51,940 nt of DNA from Candidatus Binatia bacterium (lineage in GTDB: Bacteria; Desulfobacterota; Binatia; Bin18): NCBI GenBank assembly GCA_022826945.1, contig JAJDTY010000068.1, forward strand, positions 1 to 51,940. The letters run 5' to 3'. A model generated the notes under the pieces. That model was given only the letters and a program-made list of their open reading frames with translations, did not search any database and was not told the origin of the DNA. This document shows, piece after piece, positions 40,503 to 48,616 of this stretch. Both the position numbers and the translations under genes were made by a program. Numbering within the stretch: position 1 is the first letter of the stretch; the number at the start of each line of letters is the position of its first letter.

Positions 40503-43079
40503 ATGAAGACCATACGGTGGTCCTGCTGGGGAGTAGCGGTGCTGTTCATCCTGCTGGGAGCAGTGACGGCCAGACCGCAGGAAGTGGAATCGCAAGCGGA
40601 GGTCGTCGGGCTTGACACCTTGCAGGTCGTGGGCTCGCGTCTGGCAGGACGCTCGGCCCAGGACTCACCAGTGCCGGTGGACATCATTCAGGGCGAGGAC
40701 TTGCAGACCTACGGCATCCGGGACATGGATGCGCTGCTGTCCGCCACTGTGCCGTCCTATAACGTCAACCAGCATCCCATCAGTGGCGACGCTACCTTCG
40801 TGCGACCGGCCAATCTGCGCGGGATGCCGCCCGACTCCACGCTGGTGCTCATCAACGGCAAACGCCGCCACCGTGCTGCGGTCATTGCCTTCTCCGCGGA
40901 CGGCAGTAATCGCGGGACGCAGGGCGCCGACCTGTCCGTCATCCCGGCTATCGCTCTGGAGCGGGTCGAAGTCCTACGCGACGGCGCCGCAGCCCAGTAC
41001 GGCTCGGACGCCATCGCCGGTATCCTGAACTTCAAGCTGAAAGAGGCGTCCGAGGGCCTGTCGCTCCACACCAGTTGGGGCCAGACCTACCACGGTGACG
41101 GGGACAAGGTGAATGTCGCCGCCAACCTGGGTCTGCCGCTGACCGACAACGGTTTTGCCAACTTCAGCTTCGAGTTTCTGAACGCCGACGAAACCAGCCG
41201 CAGTGTACAGCGCAGGGACGCGCGGGGGCTGATCGAGGCCGGCAATACGCATGTACGCCGACCCGCAGCGCAGATATGGGGCGCGCCCGAAATCCAGTAC
41301 GACTACAAATTCTTCGGCAACCTCGGTCTTGACCTGGAGGCGCTCGATGCCCGGCTGTACGCCTTTGGCAATTATGCCGAGCGCAAGGTGGAGGGCGGCT
41401 TCTTTTTTCGCAACCCCAACACGCGTGGCGGCATCTTCAGGGGCGATCCGCTTGAAGATGGTATGCCTACAGTCCGGGTGGCCGACCTGTCCGGCGCCGA
41501 CCTTGGCTGTCCCGCCGTGCCCGCCAATCCGGCGGCCAACTACACCAGCGTGAATCTTCCCGATCACTGCTTCCTCTTCAACGAGCGTTTTCCCGGTGGG
41601 TTCACGCCTCGCTTTGGCGGCTACCTCCAGGACTGGAGCATCGCCTTTGGCATGCGCGGGGAGACGGCGAGTGCCGCGGCGCTGCTCGACGGCTGGTCGT
41701 ACGACGCCAGCGCTTCCTTCGGCTACAACAGCGTGGACTTCTTCATCCACAACACCATCAACCCGCAGTTGGCCGCCCTGCGCACCGTTATCCCCACGAA
41801 ATACCGACCCGGTGGAAACGCGCAGTTTGAGCGGACGTTCAACCTGGATATGGCTAGGCCCCTGGATATCGGCCTCTTCCACTCCCCGCTGAACGTGGCC
41901 TTCGGATTTGAGTATCACATGGAGGAGTTCGAACAGAAAGTTGGGGAGGCACAGTCCTGGTTCATCGATGAAAACCTGAGAAATCAGGGCTTCAGCATCG
42001 GCTCCAACGGGTTTGCCGGCTACCGGCCAGATTCGGCCGGCGTATTCGAACGAAACAACTATGCGTTGTATCTGGACCTGGAAGCCGCAGTCATATCATC
42101 CCTCAGCCTCGGCTTGGCCGGGCGATATGAAAACTTCGACAGCGCAATAGGAGAGTCGCTCAATGGCAAGGTGTCGGTCCGCTGGCAACTGCTGGACGCG
42201 CTGGCCCTGCGCGGTTCGGTCGGTTCGGGCTTCCGCGCCCCGACGCCGGGACAGGCCAACATCCGGAAAATCAACTCGCAATTTACCACCGCCGGCTTGG
42301 TCGACCAGGGCATTTTCCCCTCGCGCCACCCGGTTGCGGCCTTCTTCGGAGGCCAGCCATTAAAGTCGGAAAAATCGGTCAACTATTCCGTCGGCAGCGT
42401 GTTCAACGCAGGCGACTTCAGCCTGACCGTCGACTATTATCGAATCAAAATTCAGGACCGTATCGGACTGACGCAGGATTTCAGAGTCTCAGCCGAGCAG
42501 CGGGCAGCCTTCAACCGCCTCGCCCCCGACGCGAGTACCATCACCTCGGTCCGCTACTTCACCAACGCGTTCGACACGACTGCGCAAGGGCTCGACGTTG
42601 TGGCGACCTATCCGCTGGAGACGCGGGCTGGCGCCACCGTGTTCACCTTCACCGGCAACTGGAACAACTTGAACCTGGACAGCCGCGAACTGCACGTCAT
42701 CAATGACAAGCAGGTGCGCCAGATGGAGGACGGCTTGCCGGAATTCCGTTTCTCGCTAACCGCTGATCACGTCGCCGGGCCGTGGCGGTTCCTGACCCGC
42801 GTGTATTTCTACGACGAATTTTTTGAAGCCCACGCCAACACGGACACTCGCTTCCTGACCGCTGGTGAGCGGTGGCTGATGGACGTCGAAGCCTCGTACA
42901 CCCTGCTGACGCTGCCCTTCGTACCGGCTGCGGTCCTTGCGGTAGGCGCGGAAAACGTGTTCGACGCCTACCCGCGCAGAAATCCGTACGCGCGGGACCT
43001 GGGCGCGAAGTACCCGGAATCCTCACCCTATGGCTTCAACGGCGGTTTCTACTATGCGCGTGCCGGCTTTGAGTTCTAA
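40503..43079 (+). CDS. TonB-dependent outer-membrane receptor, copy 5 of 5
   Basis: An 858-residue receptor with signal peptide MKTIRWSCWGVAVLFILLGA, cut after about ARPQ. Plug motifs are LDTLQVVGSRLAGRSAQDS and VLRDGAAAQYGSDAIAGI. The barrel ends GGFYYARAGFEF. Its barrel half is closer to copy 1 than to copies 2 to 4 in several places (ERNNYALYLDLEAAVISSLS; SGFRAPTPGQANIRKIN). It starts 11 bp after copy 4 with a GGGAAAGGG ribosome site and ends by overlapping the stop codon of the convergent hpnL-like gene by 4 bp. Ligand unknown. Confidence 0.93.
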   Translation: MKTIRWSCWGVAVLFILLGAVTARPQEVESQAEVVGLDTLQVVGSRLAGRSAQDSPVPVDIIQGEDLQTYGIRDMDALLSATVPSYNVNQHPISGDATFVRPANLRGMPPDSTLVLINGKRRHRAAVIAFSADGSNRGTQGADLSVIPAIALERVEVLRDGAAAQYGSDAIAGILNFKLKEASEGLSLHTSWGQTYHGDGDKVNVAANLGLPLTDNGFANFSFEFLNADETSRSVQRRDARGLIEAGNTHVRRPAAQIWGAPEIQYDYKFFGNLGLDLEALDARLYAFGNYAERKVEGGFFFRNPNTRGGIFRGDPLEDGMPTVRVADLSGADLGCPAVPANPAANYTSVNLPDHCFLFNERFPGGFTPRFGGYLQDWSIAFGMRGETASAAALLDGWSYDASASFGYNSVDFFIHNTINPQLAALRTVIPTKYRPGGNAQFERTFNLDMARPLDIGLFHSPLNVAFGFEYHMEEFEQKVGEAQSWFIDENLRNQGFSIGSNGFAGYRPDSAGVFERNNYALYLDLEAAVISSLSLGLAGRYENFDSAIGESLNGKVSVRWQLLDALALRGSVGSGFRAPTPGQANIRKINSQFTTAGLVDQGIFPSRHPVAAFFGGQPLKSEKSVNYSVGSVFNAGDFSLTVDYYRIKIQDRIGLTQDFRVSAEQRAAFNRLAPDASTITSVRYFTNAFDTTAQGLDVVATYPLETRAGATVFTFTGNWNNLNLDSRELHVINDKQVRQMEDGLPEFRFSLTADHVAGPWRFLTRVYFYDEFFEAHANTDTRFLTAGERWLMDVEASYTLLTLPFVPAAVLAVGAENVFDAYPRRNPYARDLGAKYPESSPYGFNGGFYYARAGFEF

Positions 43080-44122
43080 CCCGGCCGACGGGTCGGCTGC
43101 GGGTCAGGCCGGGAGGGGGTCTCTGGAAAGAAGGCGTAGCCGGCTCGGGCCAGAACGAGCAGGCCGACCGAGTTGTAGACGGCCTCGCGCGCACGTTTGA
43201 GGAGCATGAGCGTCAGACCGGCGCTCTCCTCAATACCGAGTAGACGACAGAGGAATACTCCACCCGCTTCACGCACCCCCAACGCGCCCGGGATGATCAA
43301 CGCCGCAGCTGTGACGGGTTGAATCATGGTCTCGATAATGAGGGCGTCCATCCAACTGACCGGTACACCAATCAGAATTAAAAACACATAGACTTCCACC
43401 GCCCCAACCGCCCAGCCCAAAAAGTGGTACAGGCTGGCCGCAATGAAATCCCTGGCGTCACCGTCATACAAATGAAAGAGATGCGTATCGATGTGTTGGG
43501 CCCGCTCCTGCCAGTGCGCCAAGCGGCTCCAGCCGGGAAATCGGCGCCGCAGCCAGCCGACGCATTTTTCAACAAGACCCCGCTGCTGCCAGCGGACGAG
43601 GACCATCACAAACCCGTACGCCATGACCAAAACGGCCCCGAATATCCACCAGGCATGGTAGCCGATATCCAGGCGATACAGAAAAAACGGTAAACCGAGC
43701 ACAATAAAGGCAACCTGAGAAACTGTCAGAGCCGTCTTGGCAGCGACAACCGAGGCCGTGCCAACATCGGAGGTCACGCCGTGTTGTCGCAGAAGATAGA
43801 CTTTAACGGCCTCACCGCCGACATTCGCCGTTGGGGTCAGATTATTGATGGCCTCCCCAGCCAGTCGGGTGAGCGAGAGCTGAAGCAGGGAGAGCTGCCT
43901 GGCGGTCGCTGAGCCGCCCATGGTATAGCCCCAGCCCTTGGCGTCAAACAGCGCCACAAAGCTCTGCGGGATCAGGACCAGAGGGGCGAGCCAGCCAATG
44001 TGGTAGAGATGCTGGGCGACCTCAGCAATGCCGACCTTCCAGAAAAGAATCCCCAGCAGGCTGAGGCCGAGCAGAGCTGCGCCAAGCTGGAGGACTCGGC
44101 TCTTTTTCTGCTCGGCGGTCAT
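43076..44122 (-). CDS. hpnL: HpnL-like/lysylphosphatidylglycerol-synthase-type membrane protein
   Basis: A 348-residue inner-membrane protein with about 7-8 helices. It belongs to the flippase-like family related to the membrane part of MprF/AglD. Typical segments are LTRLAGEAINNLTPTANVGG, with the GGEAVKVYLL motif, and MIQPVTAAALIIPGALGVRE with AGG. The hopanoid-associated member is called HpnL. Given hpnN, K, I and J in the same window, HpnL is the likely identity, although no experiment defines its role; lipid flipping has been proposed for the family. The C-terminal tail is Pro/Arg-rich. Its stop overlaps that of receptor 5. Confidence 0.78.
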   Translation of the reverse strand: MTAEQKKSRVLQLGAALLGLSLLGILFWKVGIAEVAQHLYHIGWLAPLVLIPQSFVALFDAKGWGYTMGGSATARQLSLLQLSLTRLAGEAINNLTPTANVGGEAVKVYLLRQHGVTSDVGTASVVAAKTALTVSQVAFIVLGLPFFLYRLDIGYHAWWIFGAVLVMAYGFVMVLVRWQQRGLVEKCVGWLRRRFPGWSRLAHWQERAQHIDTHLFHLYDGDARDFIAASLYHFLGWAVGAVEVYVFLILIGVPVSWMDALIIETMIQPVTAAALIIPGALGVREAGGVFLCRLLGIEESAGLTLMLLKRAREAVYNSVGLLVLARAGYAFFPETPSRPDPQPTRRPG

Positions 44123-44128
44123 ACTGGA

Positions 44129-44191
44129 GTCGGTTGGGTTTCCGGGGTTGGTTGGGTTTCTGGGGTCGGACCCAAGGGGCCCAACCGACTC
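44129..44191. repeat. Strand-switching 9-nt repeat array, copy C (hairpin)
   Basis: Seven 9-nt units between two leftward genes: GTCGGTTGG, GTTTCCGGG, GTTGGTTGG, GTTTCTGGG, the switch unit GTCGGACCC, then AAGGGGCCC and AACCGACTC. The outer 12 bases pair perfectly (44127-44138 with 44180-44191). It lies a few bases before the hpnL-like start, on the leader side, and after the stop of the dehydrogenase gene. Confidence 0.78.
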
Positions 44192-44202
44192 AACGGCGAC
44201 GG

Positions 44203-45102
44203 CTACTCAGGGGCTCCAGACGGGAGGCCGGCCATCTCTCGCACCACGGTCGCCAGCGCGCCCCAGTCGAGGTCGCCCCGCCCTCTGGCAAAGGCGGCCC
44301 GCAAATGGTTATCAGCCAGGTCGGCCAGCGGCAGGGGCGCGGCAACGTCTTTGGCCAACTTTTGCATCAGCCCAACATCTTTCAGGCCCAACGCCAGCGC
44401 GAAGCCCGCAGGAACGAACTCCTGCTTGGCAATTCGGCTGCCATAGCCTTGAAACAGGGGCACGGGCAGCAATGCTCGGATCAACTCCAGAACAGTCTCG
44501 TTTTGTAAGCCGCCCTTCTCGGCCAAGGTCAACGCCTCGCTGATAGTTTCGATGCCGGCAATCACAAAGAAGTTGCCCACCAGCTTGAGGACATTGGCGA
44601 GATGAGGCTCTTCACCCACCACGATGACCCCCTGCCCCATGACCTCAAACGCGGGTCGGCAACGGTCGATGGCCGCGGCTGAGCCAGCCGGACAGATCCA
44701 CAGTTTTGCCGCAGCCGCGGCCTCTGGGCGGCCAAAGACCGGCGAGGCCACAAAATGTACCCCTCGGTCGAGGTACAGAGGCGCCAGTTCTTTGGTCACA
44801 TCGGGCGAGACGGTACTCATATCAACGTGAATCCCGTCCGGTTTGAGGCCGGCCAGAATGCCGTCCTCACCCAGCGCAATAGCCCGAAGTGCGGCATCGT
44901 CGGCAATAATGCTGATCACAATATCGGATTGCGCGGCCAGCTCGCGGGGGGAATCGGCCCACTGCGCACCGTTTTGGCGCAAGGTGTCGGCCCGTGAGGA
45001 CGTGCGATTAAAAACCGCGAGAGGAAAATCGGCATCGAGCAGATGCTGTGCCATGGGCAGGCCCATCCGGCCCAGTCCAATAAAGCCAATCGAGGGAGTC
45101 AT
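44203..45102 (-). CDS. NAD(P)-dependent beta-hydroxyacid dehydrogenase (3-hydroxyisobutyrate dehydrogenase family)
   Basis: A 299-residue oxidoreductase. The Rossmann fold begins with GFIGLGRMGLPMA, followed by FNRTSSRAD, which has Arg in the cofactor-selecting loop and so suggests NADP use. The substrate motif VDMSTVSPDVTKEL and the catalytic Lys region NVLKLVGNFFVIAGIE follow. Family members oxidise hydroxyisobutyrate, tartronate semialdehyde, succinic semialdehyde or glyoxylate, so the substrate is uncertain. It belongs to a leftward run with apaG, HIT and others, with repeat arrays on both sides (44129 and 45112). Confidence 0.88.
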   Translation of the reverse strand: MTPSIGFIGLGRMGLPMAQHLLDADFPLAVFNRTSSRADTLRQNGAQWADSPRELAAQSDIVISIIADDAALRAIALGEDGILAGLKPDGIHVDMSTVSPDVTKELAPLYLDRGVHFVASPVFGRPEAAAAAKLWICPAGSAAAIDRCRPAFEVMGQGVIVVGEEPHLANVLKLVGNFFVIAGIETISEALTLAEKGGLQNETVLELIRALLPVPLFQGYGSRIAKQEFVPAGFALALGLKDVGLMQKLAKDVAAPLPLADLADNHLRAAFARGRGDLDWGALATVVREMAGLPSGAPE

Positions 45103-45111
45103 ATTTGCTTT

Positions 45112-45164
45112 GTCCTTTGGGTCTTTGAGTCCATTGGGTCCTTTGAGTCCGACCCAACAAATCC
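45112..45164. repeat. Strand-switching 9-nt repeat array, copy D
   Basis: Units: GTCCTTTGG, GTCTTTGA (8 nt), GTCCATTGG, GTCCTTTGA, the switch unit GTCCGACCC, then AACAAATCC. It lies in the 66-bp gap between apaG and the dehydrogenase gene. The right arm is shorter than in the other copies, so the hairpin is weaker. Confidence 0.7.
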
Positions 45165-45168
45165 GATC

Positions 45169-45558
45169 TTAGTGCATGGCATGCGGTTCACGCAGAATAA
45201 ATTCGGCGATCTCCGCATCAAACTGCTCGCCGTCGGCCGTAGTCATCTGATAGCTGCCGCGCATGGAGCCAAAGGGTGTGGTCAGCGGACAGCCTGAGGT
45301 GTATTCAAATGATTGGCCCTGCGCCAGGACGGGCTGCTCGCCCACCACGCCCGGTCCTTTGACTTCTTCCACATGGCCAGTCGCGTCGGTAATAATCCAA
45401 TGGCGGGTCATGAGTTGGGCGGTGACCGACCCTTCGTTGGTGATGCGGATGGTATACAGGAAGAACCACTGGCTCTGCTGAGGAGAAGAGCGGGTCGGAT
45501 CGTATTGGGTTTCCACGCTGATGCGAATCCCTCGGGTGACTGCTTCAGAGGCTGGCAC
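45169..45558 (-). CDS. apaG: ApaG/Co2+-Mg2+ efflux-type protein
   Basis: A 129-residue, single-domain protein of the ApaG family (immunoglobulin-like fold). The diagnostic stretch is present: TRHWIITDATGHVEEVKGPG, VVGEQPVLAQGQSFEYTSGC and MRGSYQM. ApaG proteins are linked to cobalt/magnesium resistance in Salmonella and may bind nucleotides; the exact function is unsettled. The GTG at 45558 is chosen as start because GAGGAG lies just before it and family proteins begin close to here; the longer frame to 45627 has no ribosome site. Confidence 0.9.
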   Translation of the reverse strand: MPASEAVTRGIRISVETQYDPTRSSPQQSQWFFLYTIRITNEGSVTAQLMTRHWIITDATGHVEEVKGPGVVGEQPVLAQGQSFEYTSGCPLTTPFGSMRGSYQMTTADGEQFDAEIAEFILREPHAMH

Positions 45559-45641
45559 GCTGTCTCCTCCTCTTTCTCTCATTGACAGGCATGTCGGGAG
45601 TGTATGACCGCCCCGCCAGCGCGTCAACCAAGGATGGCACC

Positions 45642-46073
45642 TTACTCTTCATCCAGGGCCGCTGCGATATCGACCGCCAGCCGCTGGCCCGTTTCATTGT
45701 CCAGCGTGCCCGACGGCCATTCAATGCCGAGCCCCGCACCCTCGGTCGAATCCGGGAATCTGGGAATAATATGGAAGTGGACGTGCATCACGGCCTGATG
45801 CGCACTGGCACCGTTATTTTGCAGAACGTTGAACGCTGTAGCCCCAGTGGCTTTAAGAACGGCCCGACTCAGCCGGGGCAGCACCCGGCCAAGGGCCGCC
45901 GCGGATTCGTCCGAAAGCTGGTCTATTGTTTCTGCCCGCTCTTTTGGGATGAGCAGGGTATGGCCGCTGCTCAACGGACCAATGTCGAGAAAGGCGAAAA
46001 CCTGGTCGTCTTCATAGACTTTGTGACACGGAATCTCGCCGGCAATGATTTTCAGAAAGATCGTTTCTGCCAT
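45642..46073 (-). CDS. HIT-family nucleotide-binding hydrolase
   Basis: A 143-residue HIT protein. It starts MAETIFLKIIAGEIPCHKVY, as typical Hint-like proteins do, and carries the histidine triad as HVHFHIIPRF near residue 100. Family members hydrolyse AMP or ADP linked to amines or other groups. The ATG at 46073 is clear from the family start; the ribosome site is weak (GGGAC). It lies between an SMP-30 gene and apaG on the same strand. The physiological substrate is unknown. Confidence 0.92.
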   Translation of the reverse strand: MAETIFLKIIAGEIPCHKVYEDDQVFAFLDIGPLSSGHTLLIPKERAETIDQLSDESAAALGRVLPRLSRAVLKATGATAFNVLQNNGASAHQAVMHVHFHIIPRFPDSTEGAGLGIEWPSGTLDNETGQRLAVDIAAALDEE

Positions 46074-46179
46074 GTCCCGAGAGTAGCGTATGACAGGACA
46101 GGCGGCTAGGGTTTGGCCGCTGCCGAGACATAAACGGCCGCGTCCCGACAGCGACCGGACGTTTTTTCCACCTTTTTGT

Positions 46180-47022
46180 TTATGGCAGTCCGGCGCCCGG
46201 TACCTCAACCTGAACCGTTTCGATAGCAGCCTTGGACTTCCCCTGGGCTAACTCCTCTATGGTTGTGGCCGCGGTCAGCATGAAGAGCGTCTGCCGCCCT
46301 TCCCCGCCCAACATACAGGCAACGGCCCGTTTGTCCGGGACAGGAATACGATGCGTGACCTCCCCGCCGTCTTTGACCCGAATAAATTCACCGCCTCCGA
46401 ACGAACTCACCCAGACCGCCCCTTCGGCATCCAAACAAATCCCGTCAGGGGTCGCCTCACCCAGTTGGGCAAATATGCGTCGGTCCGACAGCGAACCGTC
46501 GTCAGCAATGCTGAAGGCGGTTAAACAATTCGCAAACGTTTCGGCAACAATGAAGGTGCTCCCGTCCGGACTGATCACGCTACCGTTCGGAAAGCCCAGA
46601 CCGTCCGCGACCACGCGGGTCTGTCCGTCCGGCGTGACCATGACGATGTTTGCCGGCTTGGCTTCTTCGCCGCCCATCAGGTCGTAACCGAAATTCCCGA
46701 TATATGACCGACCCTGGGCATCAACGACCATGTCATTGATATCGCCCTGGACGAGTGCAGAGACATCCGCGACTTCCGTGAGGCCGTTCGGGTCCTGCCG
46801 GAGCAGTTTTTTATCGTGCATGGAGACGATGAGCAGGCGTCCATCCGGCAGAAAGCCCAGTCCCGACGGGCGCTGCGGAACCGTTGCGACCAGTTCGGTG
46901 TTACCCTGCGCGTCTACCGTGAGCACTTTCTCGGCAAACATATCGGAAACCCAGAGTTTGCCGTCGTGCCAACGCGGGCCTTCAAGAAAAATAAATCCAT
47001 CTGCGAGAAGCTGCGGAGTCAT
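46180..47022 (-). CDS. SMP-30/gluconolactonase-like protein, copy 1
   Basis: A 280-residue six-bladed propeller of the SMP-30/gluconolaconase/LRE family. The metal-site Glu lies in FLEGPRWHDGKLW near the start, with an Asn/Asp pair in DINDMVVDAQGRSYIGNFG and SPDGSTFIVAETFAN further on. These enzymes hydrolyse sugar or aromatic lactones, though some are of unknown function. It follows an enoyl-CoA hydratase gene by 18 bp and is probably cotranscribed with it. A second propeller gene of the same family lies at 48617. Confidence 0.87.
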   Translation of the reverse strand: MTPQLLADGFIFLEGPRWHDGKLWVSDMFAEKVLTVDAQGNTELVATVPQRPSGLGFLPDGRLLIVSMHDKKLLRQDPNGLTEVADVSALVQGDINDMVVDAQGRSYIGNFGYDLMGGEEAKPANIVMVTPDGQTRVVADGLGFPNGSVISPDGSTFIVAETFANCLTAFSIADDGSLSDRRIFAQLGEATPDGICLDAEGAVWVSSFGGGEFIRVKDGGEVTHRIPVPDKRAVACMLGGEGRQTLFMLTAATTIEELAQGKSKAAIETVQVEVPGAGLP

Positions 47023-47040
47023 ACTGTCCCCCTTTCCTGC

Positions 47041-47838
47041 TTAGCGGCCCCGGAAGACCGGTTGTCGTTTATCCATAAACGCGTTGACGCCTTCTTGATG
47101 ATCTTCTGTCTGGCCACAACGCAGATGCGTTTCCGCCTCCCGGTCGAGCATGGTGCGAAAATCCACCCCACCCGAGGCGTTGACGTTGGCTTTCATATAG
47201 CGGTAGCTGACCAAGGGGCCGGCGGCGATCCGTTCGGCCAGTTCCAGCGCTTCGTTCATGAGCTGGGCGTGGTCAAAGACACGGTTAACCAGACCGATCC
47301 GCAGGGCTTCATCCGCGTTAATCATGTCCGGCAGAAAGAATAACTCCTTGGCTTTGGCCTGGCCAACCAAACGGCTGAGCTGCCAGGTCGTGCCATAGTC
47401 GCCGCCATACCCCACCCGCGCGTAGGCTGTCCCAAGCCGAGCCCGGTCGGAGGCAAAGCGCAGGTCGCACGACAGGGCGATACCCAGGCCGGCGCCGGCA
47501 GCCGGGCCGTTAATGACCGCAATCGTAACCTTGGGCATGTGGTGCAGCAGCCAAGGCCAGGTATGGCCTTCGCGGAGTTCGTCAACCTGCTGCTCAAGAG
47601 TAGAATCCCGGGTGCCGATTTCCTCACCCTTTTGCATGGCTGACACATCGCCCCCCGCACAAAAGCCCCGGCCCGCGCCCGTCAGCACGACAGCGCCAAC
47701 CTCGGGGTCTTCCGACATCTCGCGCAGCGCCGAAACCGCCGCCTGGTTCATGTCTCTGGTGAGCGCGTTGAGCTTGTCGGGACGATTCATGGTCAGAATG
47801 CCAACCCGGTTTGTGACTTCGATATTGAGATCCGCCAT
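47041..47838 (-). CDS. Enoyl-CoA hydratase/isomerase family protein
   Basis: A 265-residue crotonase. Oxyanion-hole segments are GAGRGFCAGGDVSAMQKG near residue 54 and NGPAAGAGLGIALSCDLRFA near 109. The catalytic region GYGGDYGTTWQLSRLVG has Asp-Tyr-Gly where many hydratases have Glu, which may indicate isomerase or related chemistry. A GGAGGAAGAT ribosome site precedes the ATG. It heads the leftward run of genes down to the hpnL-like gene. The substrate is not predictable. Confidence 0.88.
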   Translation of the reverse strand: MADLNIEVTNRVGILTMNRPDKLNALTRDMNQAAVSALREMSEDPEVGAVVLTGAGRGFCAGGDVSAMQKGEEIGTRDSTLEQQVDELREGHTWPWLLHHMPKVTIAVINGPAAGAGLGIALSCDLRFASDRARLGTAYARVGYGGDYGTTWQLSRLVGQAKAKELFFLPDMINADEALRIGLVNRVFDHAQLMNEALELAERIAAGPLVSYRYMKANVNASGGVDFRTMLDREAETHLRCGQTEDHQEGVNAFMDKRQPVFRGR

Positions 47839-47937
47839 CTATCTTCCTCCTTATCTCCGTGTGGATGAAGCTTGCACTTTATCGCGTTTTGCGTAGAAAG
47901 GAAGGGACAGTTCAGGAATGGAAAAGGAGAGGGAATT

Positions 47938-48567
47938 ATGACGGCAACCGCGGACCCGCATCAAATTACGAGTGTGGAACAGCTTCGCGAACGTATTGGA
48001 TCACCAAGCGAGCTCGTTCCACATAAGCTCTGGACCGAGTTGGACGAGTCATGCATGGACTTCATCAAACGCTCGCCGTTTCTCTTGCTCGCCACGGCAG
48101 ACGCCGAGGGGAATCAGGATGTCTCACCCAAAGGGGACGGGCCGGGGTTTGTCTGTATTGAGGATGCACACACACTGCTCATCCCGGACCGGGCCGGCAA
48201 CAAGCTGGTCTTCGGACTGACCAATATCATTGAGAATCCCCATATTGGCCTGATTTTCCTGCTACCGGGCACGCCGGAAACCATGCGAGTCAATGGCACG
48301 GCTGAACTCACGGCCGACCCTGAAGTCCTGGAGCGTCTGTCCGCGCGTGGAAAACCCGCAGTAGTTGCCATCCGGGTCCATATTAAAGAGGTGTTCTACC
48401 ACTGTGCCAAGGCATTTATCCGGTCACAACTCTGGAAGCCCGATACGTGGGAGGAACGATTAAAGATCTCGTTCGGCAAGATTCTGGCAGCCAAGATGGG
48501 CGGCGATACTGGCATGGCCGACAAGATTGACGAATTTGTCGAACAGGACTATCGGACCAACCTATAG
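47938..48567 (+). CDS. Pyridoxamine-5'-phosphate-oxidase-like FMN-binding protein
   Basis: A 209-residue split-barrel flavin protein of the pyridoxamine-phosphate-oxidase-related group (MSMEG_1061-like). Visible are KRSPFLLLATADAEGNQDVSPKG near residue 45 and TLLIPDRAGNKLVFGLTNII near 80, which form the FMN site, then RVNGTAELTADPEVLE. Such proteins reduce F420- or FMN-linked substrates or act as general flavin reductases; this subfamily is not well defined. The AGAGGGA ribosome site and ATG at 47938 are clear. It is divergent from the crotonase gene and converges with the lactonase gene. Confidence 0.82.
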   Translation: MTATADPHQITSVEQLRERIGSPSELVPHKLWTELDESCMDFIKRSPFLLLATADAEGNQDVSPKGDGPGFVCIEDAHTLLIPDRAGNKLVFGLTNIIENPHIGLIFLLPGTPETMRVNGTAELTADPEVLERLSARGKPAVVAIRVHIKEVFYHCAKAFIRSQLWKPDTWEERLKISFGKILAAKMGGDTGMADKIDEFVEQDYRTNL

Positions 48568-48583
48568 GTTTCCTCCTTGAATT

Positions 48584-48606
48584 CCCTCTCCCACGAGGGG
48601 AGAGGG
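48584..48606. terminator. Bidirectional terminator-like hairpin between convergent genes
   Basis: CCCTCTCCC pairs with GGGAGAGGG around a 5-nt loop, placed 17 bp after one stop codon and 10 bp before the stop of the opposite gene. It belongs to the CCCTC...GAGGG repeat type also seen at 22931. It probably serves both genes. Confidence 0.6.
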
Positions 48607-48616
48607 GGCCTGTTTC

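Noticed and set aside
13284..45164. The 9-nt-unit arrays as a CRISPR array
   Set aside because: Units are only 9 nt, directly abutting, without spacers, and reverse strand in the middle; no cas genes are present.
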